From assembly GCA_954871525.1 (NCBI GenBank), contig OX940860.1:55106724-55170723 (forward strand): DNA of 64,000 nucleotides. Reading direction: 5' to 3'. The notes under the pieces were generated by a model, which worked only from the letters and a program-made list of their open reading frames with translations, had not been told where the DNA came from and did no database searches. Shown here piece after piece: positions 54,459 through 64,000 of the stretch. The DNA comes from Parietaria judaica. Its lineage: Eukaryota; Streptophyta; Magnoliopsida; Rosales; Urticaceae. How positions within the stretch are numbered: position 1 is the first letter of the stretch; the number at the start of each line of letters is the position of its first letter. The translations under genes were made by a program, and so were the position numbers.

Positions 54459-56813
54459 GAAATGATTAATGATAATTCTTAGAGAATAAGTATCATTAAC
54501 ATAAAATTATAATTATTCATCATACATATAATTTGTTCTAATTTATTTTCATAACCCTTAAACATAGTGTCTATGCTTGGATCATTATTAATATGTCGAT
54601 ATAGGATAGATATAAATAATAAAGAGTAAATGTAAAAGTCTTTATTATTAGTCGGAAAAATTTCAACCGTACAATCTTGTCTAAGGAAGAGGGAATCAAA
54701 AGTGAGGCCGGTTCACCATCCAGTTCTGGGTGACTGGTTAGGACCACTCCCATCTACCTGGAGAGCGCACGGATCGATCTATCACTACCAACGAAATAAT
54801 AAACATGAATCTTAGGCTTATTTAAGATTACGTAACGTAATAAATAAAGCCAAAATATAAACTTTTAATGTGTCATTAATAGATAGTTTAGAGATATTAA
54901 GTTTTTATAACTTATTAATTAAAAACGTTATTTTCTAAAACAATGGCAAGTATAGAATAAAATAAAGGTCTCCATTATTACTATCACAAGGTCTGTTGAC
55001 CACACCGCCTCGAGTCACCTTAGTGTGTCCATTCCCCGAGAAATGTGGGCTTGTGGAAGGTTTGACACCGTGATAGTTCCAAAAGAATATGGGGAAAGAG
55101 GAATCTTGGAAATGGACCGCGAGTCACCCTAGTGTAACCATTCCCTAAGGACGACGTTTCAAAGAGGATCCCGAGAACCGAAAATAATGTGTTAAGCTTG
55201 CACGGAATTTGGTGTTTCCCGATCGTCTATGGTGATTGTTAATGATCATAGGGAACTTTGGTAGTTCCTATTATGAATATTAATTAAGTTTATCACTAAA
55301 ACATAGTTTAACCAAACTACACGGTTGATACCTCGAGTCACCCTAGAGTTATTATGCCACTAGGGACGGCAACGACGTGTACAGTCGGTTAAATTATCAC
55401 GAAATAGTTAAATGGTTTATTTAACGTTTTTTCCAGAACATGTTTGCATCATGTAACTATTTCGAACAAATCTTTTTCCAAAACATTCTACCTATAATAA
55501 AGTTTAATAAGTTTCTTTTTCAATGTCAATCTAAAATGTCTATCCCAAATACATATAGAATAATCTGATGTGTATTTAATGTGAAGACAATAAAAGTTCG
55601 AATAAGTTTTTTTTGTTCACTTATTGATTATCTTTTGTGTTTAGCTGGTATTTCCACTCGATATTACAAGGGAGTAATTCGAACGTTTTTGAACTCTAGA
55701 AATGGCTAAAGGTAAACAAAGAGAAGATAATCACCCAACCCAATGATTGGCTAAGGTTGAAACCTTTGACTGAACTCATGATTCAGAAGACAATCATAAG
55801 TGGAATGTGTGAGTCAAAGTAATGAGATAATTATTTCAGTGAGAGCAAGTCGTTTAAATATAATAAATTGTTGTTTTCAAAAACAATATTTATTATACCC
55901 GTGACTTACGTGGAAATTGAAATGTCCACTTATATAAACAAAGTTTTACCATTATAGATAATAATGAAAATATTATTTATGAAATGATCTAGTTGTTTAT
56001 ATTGATTGTCCGGAGAAGTGAAATAAACAAGCTCATACCATTATTAAATAATGAATGAATAATATGGATGTGACATCTAGAAAAAGGTTAACTATGAAAG
56101 TGATCGATCATACCTAAGGAATCTAAATAATAGTCATATTAATTCGGATGAGATAAATAGGATGGACCAATGCGTGAACTGTTTATCAGTTCCCTGTGTG
56201 TTTGAGAATCTTGTCTAAAGATTAAAATGATTAAAAAGACCATTTCATGAGAAAATGTCTAAAGAGCCACAATTCCTATAAAGCTTGTACATACTTAGTG
56301 TATGTGGTCCATTATACAAGCTCAGAAGGATATGAATACTTTATCTAATGACTGGCAATTATTCAAAGGTAAAGGTATGAATGCAATGTAAATTCTAACT
56401 TATGTGAGTTAAAGAAATTTATTGCGTGAATCGAATTTTAAGTTCGATAAATCACTAATGGCTCTTCAGTTATTTTGAAGTGGTGAGTCTGAACTTTTAA
56501 TTCTGTGATCACCTGTAAGAGAAATCAATTCTCTGTTAGTCAACGGTTCCTTGCACACGTCAAGACATTGAGGTGTTCTAGAAAGAAGGAACAAAAACCT
56601 TTTAGAAATGATTAAGGGGAAATAATCATTTTATATTATTCATTTAATGGGACTCGGACGAGATATAGTTTATGATCATATAAGAGAGTAATTGTTTTTC
56701 AGCAATAGTAACTTTTTTGGAATATGACTCTATAATAAACAATGAACCTCAAGGTAAAATATTACTGGAGGAATTGTTAGATGACAAAGTAATTACACAA
56801 TCAACAACGCCTG
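54459..56813 (+). other. C2 internal region without readable genes
   Basis: It starts with the right GAAAT target duplication. Sequence is AT-rich. The phrase CGAGTCACC(C/T)TAG occurs three times (about 55010, 55125, 55335), each followed by a similar stretch, suggesting old local repeats. Gag, protease and integrase of a Copia element would belong here, but I cannot read them. Confidence 0.6.
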
Positions 56814-58548
56814 TTGATAATCAGAATGCGGAAACCACGGTCCCAAAATCAGAACCAAAATGTACTCAGACGTAGTGGGAGGTTCAAAAGACCTGTTGAA
56901 TGCTACGAGCACAACCAGTTGGAATTTCACCTAGCTGTTACAAACACTAGTGTTGAAGATCTCATAGGCTACAAGCAAGCTATGATGGATCTTGATAAGG
57001 GAGAATGGCAGGAAGCCATGAACCAAAAAATATAATCAATGGATTCTAACAAAGTCAGGGAACTTGTAGACTTACCGGATGGCTTCAAAACCATTGGTTG
57101 TAAGTGGGTATACAAGAGAAAGAGAGGATCGGACGGGAAGGTTGAAACCTACAAGGCTAGACTAGTGGCTAAGGGTTTTACCCAGAGGGATTGTATTGAT
57201 TTCGATGAGACCTTCGCTACAGTCGCTAAATACAAGTCCATCCAGATTCTTATGGCCATAGCATGTAGTGTCAATTACGAGATTTGGTAGATGGACGTCA
57301 AAATCGCCTTCCTGAACGGGTATATTGACGAAAACATCTATATGGACAAACTATAAAGGTTCGTGCAGAAGGGTCAAGAAGGGAAGGTTTGCAGATTACT
57401 CAAATCCATTTATGAATTGAAGCAAGCTTCCAGATCCTGGAATCTAAGGTTTGATGAGACCATCAAGACCATGGATTTATACAGAACATCACTGAGACCT
57501 GCATTTATAAACTCAATGATGATACCGTGGAGATATTTCTTGTTCTATATGTCGACGATATTCTTCTCATTGGAAACAGTGTGAAAAGGCTATCGGACGT
57601 GAAAGCGTGGCTATCTATGCAATTCCAAATAAAGGACATGGGAGAAACCAGTTATGTTCTTGGGATCCGTATTTTTAGGGATCGCAACAACAGGCTTCTA
57701 GCCTTATCTCAAGCAGCCTGCATAGATAAGGTGCTTGATCGTTTTGTAATGGCAAACTCCAAGGGAGGTAATTTACCAACAAGACATGGAGTATTCCTTA
57801 AAAGGAAACAGTGCCCCACTTCTCCGGAAGAGCAAGACGAAATGAGGCGAATACCCTATGCTTCAACAGTGGGAAGTCTGATGTACGCTATGTAGTGTAC
57901 TAGGCCAGACATCTGCTACGCTGTGGGAATCGTTAGCATATACCAATCCAACCCAGGTATGGCTCACTGGACTGCAGTGAAGAACATTCTCAAGTATCTT
58001 CGGAGAACGAGAGACTATATGTTAGTGTTTTCTGGATAAGAACTGAATCCACTAGGATACACTGATTCAGACTTTATGTCTGATAGAGACGCGAGAAAAT
58101 TGACCTCGGAAGCAGTGTTCACCCTTGCTGGTGGAGCGATATTCTGGAGAAACGTAAGCAATCATGTGTCGCAGATTCCACAATGGAAGCTGAATACGTG
58201 GCAGCCTGTGAGGCAGCCAAAGAATCAGTTTGCCTCAAGAATTTCTACATAGAGCTATGAGTTGTTCCAGATGTAGATAGGCCCCAAACACTATACTGTG
58301 ACAACAGTGGTGCGGTGGCAAATTCTAAAGAGCCCGGAGACCATAACAAGGTGAAACATATAGAACGTAAATACCATCTCATAAGATAAATAGTGCGTCA
58401 TGGTGACGTCAGGGTTGTGAAAATAGCTTCGGAAAACAATCTGGTTGATCCATTCACCAAGACGTTGCCAGAGAAAATATTCAGGAGGCATCTGGAGAAC
58501 ATGGGTCTGAAAGACATGGGTCATCTTCTTTAAGTACAAGTGGGAGAT
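56814..58548 (+). pseudogene. C2 Copia reverse transcriptase and RNase H
   Basis: Readable blocks in order: LRRSGRFKRPVECYE (connector), [91 protein letters not shown] (catalytic YVDD near 57550), QFQIKDMGETSYVLGI, STVGSLMYAM and RPDICYAVGIVS. RNase H follows: YTDSDFMSDRD, AEYVAACEAAKESVC, TLYCDNSGAVANSKEP, KHIERKYHLIR and DPFTKTLPEKIF. Stops lie near 57036, 57289, 57355, 57893 and 58037, with a frameshift near 57495. The polypurine tract AAGTGGGAGAT at 58538-58548 ends the region. Confidence 0.9.
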
Positions 58549-61115
58549 TGTTGGACATGTGTGTCCTTAAACAAGATATTTTTATCCATTTATTAAAATA
58601 TTATGACAAGGCGTTGAATCAAAGATGGTGCTTATTATGTTAATCTTATTATAGTTTCTCGTAGAGTAAAATAAAATGTTTGATCCTTAGTTCATAAAGG
58701 ATGCAATTATGTTATTATTATCACAACAGAGTCAATGTGAGGAAGAATTAATAATAATAATAATAATAAATGAACTTAGAATGTCCGTGACCTGATTAAC
58801 TAGGTTGGAGCCCATTAATCGTATAGGGTCATTAATGTGACTAACTGACAATTCTATTCTGATTTTGTGTGTGTCACACTCACTAGAAGTGCATTAAGTA
58901 TGAAGTGTCTTCATACTGGACTGGACCTGACTTAAACTCCAGAAGTTATCATATAAGACGGTCAACTTGGACTTGAGTCACCAGTAGATGATCAAATGGA
59001 TATTCGATCTAAGTCCTGAGTGATCTTGAGTCCGAGTTCCTGGCTTGATTGTTCTTTGATTTAACCGTTAAAGAACACAATATATTACCGTTGTTCCAAA
59101 CACTATTATTTTGGGAACATGATAGTCAGCAGTCAGGGTAGCTTGGTCATAGATATTGGCATCACACAGCACTCTTCAGAGTCATAATGATTCCCTTGAT
59201 AGTCAGTGGTGAGAAGTGAGAGGTACCCGTGCGCAACTTATAAATCGAAACCATAAGTGGGTTACTCATAATATTATTGACTGAGTCAAGGATGAAAATG
59301 CAATGAGGGGCATAACGGTAGAAACCGCCTGCTCATGTGTGGATCATCAAGTGAAAGATCAATAACCCGAATTTGATTGTATCAATGGACACCCTACTGT
59401 AATAAAGGGAATAATATATATTGTATCACTAAAGAGTGCACCCTCGAGTTTATAGTGGAATAACACCGAGGTTTGACGAACACCCTAGCAGTTCGTTGGA
59501 GCTTAAGTGATACGGATCCATGGTCCCGAGGATAGCTCCGTAACGAATGATACGTACGTGATAGGAACATTTTGAGATGTTTAATCATTTGGCAAGACTT
59601 ATAAAACTGAAGTCTGTGACAGGCATCAGATAGTTTTATCAGTAGAATTGGTAACCGAAATTGGTAACCGAAATTAACTGACAAAAGAAAGTAGAATTTG
59701 GATTTTCAATCAACATGAAAGTTGTTGGAAATTAAATTCTAAGAAACTTTTCTTTTGGAACCGAGTCGTTTCGACGTACGGTTTTTTATTTAGAAAATTT
59801 CTAAGTTTATGATCGTTTCGGTAAACTATGAAATTAAATCACAAGTCTCGAATTTAAATGATGGTGTGGCACCTTGACATTTAAATGTGTTATATTGAGA
59901 TCAGAGGATGTTAATATAATTTAATTATTTGGATTTAATTATTAATAGGATTTATTCCGGATTATTAATAATTAATAGATTTATATTATATATTAATATA
60001 TATTTGAGAAGTTGCACGCAACGTTCGAGCGTGAACGAAAAATACATGGAGATTGTTTGGGGAATAATGAGAATTCGTGTATATTTATATATTAATGATA
60101 TATATATATATGTATATAAAGGAAAATTCAAATTGCTGCCTAGGAAAGCGTGCGAATATGTAACCAATTCTACGCGTGATTCCTTTATGCAACAATTGCA
60201 TATTTGCGGTAGAAGTACCTACTTTTTAGGTATTTGAGAAAAACTCTGAAATTAATTTAATCCATTGGATCGGTCTAGATTTAATCTTAACCGTTGGATT
60301 GAAAATTAATATTTTATTTATTTAAAAGAGAATTTTGAAATTAGTAAATAATAATAAACTTGGTGACCAAGTTTGGTGGTTGAAAAAATCTCTCAGTCAA
60401 TCTAATTCATTGGATCAATCTAGATTTAATGTGGACTGTTGGATTAGATTTATTTTATTATTTAAATTCGAAATTATTCCCAGGGTTAATCTGAGCCATT
60501 GGTTTTCGACCAATCAGATTATCCGGATGGAGGGAATTTCTCCCAAATGGTTGGAATTGAACTCTATAAATAGGGAGCTCATTCTACACATTTGACACAC
60601 CTTTCCCCATAGAAAAATTCGAACTCTCCCTCTCCTTAAGGGTCTGCGAATTTTTCCTCTGATCTTTCTTTCATGTTCGGCCTAAGAGACTTAGTTCTCC
60701 AGAAGGTTAAAAAGAACCATCAGTTTGAATTTTGCAACGGAGTCCTGCCGGCGAAGCCCACGCTTCGGTAAGAGGAATCACGGGTGTTTCCCTCAGCACC
60801 GGCGGAGCCCTACCAAATTCAGAACGCGCAGCCGGAAGTCGACAATTGAGGTCGACCTTATGCATTGGGCTAATAAATGCGACCATTTACTACTTAGTAT
60901 TTATTTCCTATAAAGACTAGATTCTTAATAATGATTTATGAATATTAAATTACATAATATTTATCAGGTCTTGTAATATGGTTATTATCCGATGTTTGGA
61001 CCGTTGGTCGGTTAACATGTTTTCCGCTTCAAATAAATTTTTTAAATGTTACCCGGACGGTTCGACGGTATAATTCGCAATAATATTCACGGGATCCGAG
61101 ATTCCGTTCCCAACA
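58549..61115 (+). repeat. C2 3' LTR
   Basis: TGTTGGACATGTGTGTCC to CGTTCCCAACA, 2567 bp. TATAAATA is at 60565-60572. It is colinear with the 5' LTR and differs by scattered substitutions and small indels. A leader segment with CGAAGCCCACGCTTCGGTA occurs in both copies (41840 and 60754). Confidence 0.95.
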
Positions 61116-61357
61116 GAGGGAAGTCCGACGAGGAGCTTCGCAGTAATACGGACTTCGCCCCCACGAGGGAAGTTCGCCGAGGATTGCCAAGGACAGCCCG
61201 GAGACTCATCCAAGACGACGGATCCACCTCCAGTTTTGACGATCATTAGTCAACCCGCGTTGACTCAGCATTAAATTATCCTTGTGTTCAGCGGGTCACT
61301 CTCGGGACCCGAACCTTGGATCTGATTTTAAGTTAAAGTCATTTTTACGCATTAACA
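61116..61357 (+). repeat. G3 part 2: LTR 3' end
   Basis: GAAGTTCGCCGAGGATTGCC, CAAGACGACGGATCC, GACTCAGCATT, CTCGGGACCCGAACCTTGG and the end ACGCATTAACA match the last 250 bases of the G2 3' LTR. It begins right after the C2 3' LTR, so it is the continuation of the LTR interrupted at 39631. Confidence 0.85.
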
Positions 61358-62880
61358 TACACCATTTTCAATCTGAAAAGTAGAAAGAACTAGTCATCTC
61401 TAAGATCACTATCTAGAATCGAGAGAAATGTAAATCTCTAAGCTTTAATTGAAACAGAGCTCATCAGATGGCATAACTGTACCGATTAGAACCAAACCAG
61501 ATTCAAGCTCCTCTACTTAAAGAAATAGAGTATATTCTAGAATAGAAATACAGAGAAATAGAAAAAACAGATACAACTCAAATACAACTCCATAAAAATC
61601 TGAGCAGCAGCGATGGTGTCAATCTCAATCTCAGAGACTCCAAATTCCAAGAATCTGCAAAAGAAGAGATCAGACAAAACGAAGCCTAGGCGCGTTCGAC
61701 GCTTGCCTTGAAGCAGATTCGGTCCCTCCTGGTGTTGGAGAACAAATGGGCCGTCTTCTTCCTAGAGTACAGAGGCTATATCGCCGGATTCAAAACACCT
61801 AGAAACCGGCGACGAACTCAATCTGTAAGCTTTGATACCAAAAAAAAAAAAAACCAACAGTCACTTTTTACTTTGAAAAAATCTTTTCAGTTCTTTTCTA
61901 ATGTCTTAGGGTTTGAATTAGGGCTCTATATGTAGCTACACACCTAAGAACGAATCTTAATGTCTGAGATTAATGCTAAAACGTTTTCCTACCATCAATG
62001 TAAAACGTTTTTTATCGTTGTTTTACTGGTTATAATGTTTATAGCTTTAATTTCATTTATCAGGGATTTATTTTTTACAATCCCCCTTCTAAATGAAATT
62101 AACCGTTCTTTCATTGGGTAACAAAGCTAAAGATTGAGTTCATCGCCGGTTTCTACCTGTTTTGAATCCAGAGATATAGCCTCTGTACCGTGGGAAGAAG
62201 ACGGCCCATTTGTTCTCCAACACTTGGAGGAACAGTATCTGCTTCAAGGGAAGCGTCGAACCGCCTAGGGTTTTCTTCTCTGATCTCTTCTTTTGCAGAT
62301 TATTTGACTTCGGAGTCTCTGAGATTGGCACCATCGCCGCTGCTGCTCGGAGCTTTACGGAGTTGTATTTCAGTTGTATCTCTTTTGTCTATTTCTCTGT
62401 ATTTCTCTTCAAGAATAAACTCTATTTCTAACATTCTTGAAGCAGATTCAGTCCCTCCCGGAGTTGGAGAACAAATGGCTCGTCTTCTTCCCAGGGTACA
62501 AAGGCTATATCCCCTATTCAAAACACCTAGAAACCGGCGACGAACTCGATCTGTAAGCTTTGATACCCAACGAAAACGAAAACCAACAATCACTTTTTGC
62601 TCTGAAAAAATTGTTGCGGTTCTTCTCTACTGTCTTAGGGTTTGGGTTTGGGCTCTATATGTAGCTACACACCTAAGAATGAAACTTAATGTCTGAGATT
62701 ATTGCTAAAACATTTTCCTACCATCAATGTAAATCGTTTTTTATCGTTGGTTTACTAGTTATAATGTTTATAGCTATTAAACATTATTTCATTTCATTTA
62801 TCAGATATTTATTTCCTACAATAGTGGCCCTTGAAAAGTTCAAAAATAAGACAAACAAACGAATTAAATAAAAGCACTGA
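61358..62880. repeat. cluster of short LTR-like repeats in mixed orientation
   Basis: A block of about 390 bp (61700-62090) recurs in the same direction at 62440-62830. Shared phrases are GGTGTTGGAGAACAAATGG, AAACACCTAGAAACCGGCG, GTAAGCTTTGATACC, GGCTCTATATGTAGCTACAC and AAATCGTTTTTTATCGTTG. A third copy of its first part lies inverted at about 62110-62420. GGTATCAAAGCTTACAG on the minus strand resembles a primer-binding site beside an LTR that would start TGTAGGAAATAAAT (minus, near 62820). This fits a small minus-strand LTR (TRIM-like) element that has been rearranged. No protein domain is seen. Confidence 0.6.
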
Positions 62881-62909
62881 AGCAATTAATTAATTAAACT
62901 AACTAACAG

Positions 62910-63213
62910 ATCCGACCGCCGAATTGATTGGACGGTGCCACGGCATGTACGCTGCCGCGGCGCTCGATGGGCGTAGAACACACGTGGCGGTATCTCTGGT
63001 GTGCACCCGCGGCCCCAACAAAGGAAGCACGGTCGAGCTGCAGGGCAACAGCCGGCAGTTCAAGCCCGTCCGCGAGGTCCTTGTCGTCGGCGGACGGGCC
63101 GGTTCCGGTTCTCTAGACGTTACGTTACCTTCGAGACGTTCTCTATGGACATCGTTAGGCTCTACCTGGTCATATTCGCAGCAACGTCACGGTTCGCCAT
63201 TATTGAGAACTAG
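62910..63213 (+). pseudogene. dirigent-family gene remnant, C-terminal part
   Basis: One frame reads GRCHGMYAAAALDGRRTHVA, then GSTVELQGNSRQFKPVREVL and VVGG. A shift near 63093 moves the match to another frame, TGRFRFSRRYVTFETFSMDI, ending with a TAG at 63211-63213. This order (G-x-x-GxY, GSTxxxxGxxRxFxPVRE, VVGGTGxFR, ARGY-like) is the C-terminal half of plant dirigent proteins (PF03018). These are apoplastic beta-barrel proteins that steer stereoselective phenoxy coupling or related reactions in lignan, pterocarpan and diterpenoid routes. The N-terminal half and signal peptide are missing. The region is GC-rich against AT-rich flanks. It is the only host-type gene sequence I recognise here. 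Confidence 0.75.
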
Positions 63214-64000
63214 TCAATTTGCTACTTGTTTGATGAATTTTGTATGGTCAAAGTCAATGCATGTTTACTTAATTTGTACTGGGAAATAATATTGCGTTGA
63301 TTTAACATATAATAAAGATTAATTTATTGCGGTATAACATACACCCATCGTTATCGGTTAACTCGTACAATATGATCGGCAAATATACTTATTGGTATTT
63401 TAACGAATTCTTATATCAGGCGGCTAACTGATTGATCAACTTAACGATACGGGTCGTTTGAACAATAATTCATACTTCATAGTTATTATTGAAGATATAT
63501 TATACTAATTTTCTAGGAAAGATAAGATATTTATGGACAAGGAATTTTTTTTGTTCCTTGTTAATTGTAAAATAAAGGTGAAAAAAACAAGAGATCATAT
63601 AAGCTTAATAAAACATTTGACTTGTAAGAAGTTAATAATTGGCACGAAAAGCACAATTATTATTAGCTGAAGAAATGATGATGATCCGGAAACACTAGAA
63701 CTAGTCACCGGGTTCAAGTCGGGTCGGATCCTCGGCGTTCCGGTCGTACCCCCCGACCTGGCAGCCAGAGAGGCTGTTGGTGACAACGTCTGAGCTGTTT
63801 CGGATTGTGGTGAAGGAGAAACAGCTGATGCTTTGGAAGCGGCTTAATATACAACATAATTAAGCATCAAATTTGTGGATTAATAATGTTAATCCAATTT
63901 GAATGCTTCTGAAATCAATAAGTCATAAGTGATAATTAAATCATAAATAAGTTGGCTTATTTGTTAATTAAAGCATTGCTAATTTTAAATAGTAATATAT
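63214..64000. other. AT-rich flank with an unassigned minus-strand frame
   Basis: Mostly AT-rich. A GC-richer patch at 63690-63845 has a minus-strand frame ending at a TAG (63703-63701) that reads SDVVTNSLSGCQVGGYDRNA and ends TRLEPGD. It has no ATG within this patch and I recognise no family. It could be the last exon of a gene or chance. Confidence 0.4.

Larger units (their letters stand above)
39632..61115 (+). mobile_element. C2: Ty1/Copia retrotransposon with long LTRs
   Basis: LTRs of about 2.6 kb (39632-42223 and 58549-61115) flank an internal region holding a Met-tRNA primer-binding site, a leader, and Copia RT and RNase H. Gypsy G2 (43015-54458) is inserted in the internal part. C2 sits in the LTR of G3. 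No gag, protease or integrase is readable between 54459 and 56813, so the copy was decayed or non-autonomous. Confidence 0.9.

Noticed and set aside
59394..60595. Short frames in the C2 3' LTR, repeated in the 5' LTR
   Set aside because: They are LTR sequence with TA-rich stretches and show no domain; the paired copies differ by indels that shift them.
62190..62696. Plus-strand 168-codon frame in the short-LTR cluster
   Set aside because: It runs across the joint of an inverted and a direct repeat copy and has no recognised domain.

Overview
This window is transposon-rich plant nuclear DNA, most likely from a flowering plant and probably a eudicot. The evidence is AT-rich spacer, nested Ty3/Gypsy and Ty1/Copia retrotransposons, a CACTA DNA transposon, foldback elements, and a remnant of a plant-specific dirigent gene. 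I cannot name the species. Apart from the dirigent remnant I see no host gene. Most breaks in the transposon genes are TAG, TGA or TAA codons in otherwise open frames, as expected from C-to-T decay at methylated sites.

Layout. 1-1450: 3' part of a long Copia-type LTR. 1785-2292: one end of a CACTA-like element. 3430-6200 (minus): Copia remnant 'C1' with integrase, RT and RNase H. 7028-7770: three LTR-like promoter units. 7936-15700: a foldback element split by a Gypsy insertion, 'G1' (8761-15350, minus). 16090-16638: an LTR end. 16854-20234: CACTA element 'X1' (AAA target duplication) with Transposase_24-like and Ulp1-protease exons. 20846-35812: 'T1', a structurally complete Tat-lineage Gypsy element of about 15 kb with the 5-bp target duplication CATTG. 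38184-61357: a three-level nest. Gypsy copy 'G3' (38184-39631 and 61116-61357) is interrupted by Copia 'C2' (39632-61115), which is interrupted by Gypsy 'G2' (43015-54458, target duplication GAAAT). 61358-62880: a cluster of short LTR-like repeats in mixed orientation. 62910-63213: dirigent remnant. The rest is AT-rich with nothing recognisable.

How the parts work together. T1 carries gag, protease, RT, RNase H, a second archaeal-type RNase H (aRNH) and integrase on the plus strand. A 114-bp tandem array and a spliced gene on the opposite strand lie between integrase and the 3' LTR. The G family has Gag, protease, an unfamiliar charged helical segment and a catalytically altered aRNH, but no RT or integrase. 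Two separately inserted copies share this layout, so it is an ancestral non-autonomous form that presumably borrows RT and integrase. G2 also carries an opposite-strand gene.

The most interesting signal is that opposite-strand gene. In T1 (34091 to 32058) and G2 (about 51982 to 48702) it has the same plan. A domain exon resembling the 'putative gypsy type transposon' family (PF04195) is followed by a phase-1 intron, a linker exon, a phase-0 intron and a helical or coiled-coil exon. The predicted introns have GT..AG ends and keep the frame exactly. This looks like a conserved antisense gene carried by diverged Tat-type retrotransposons.
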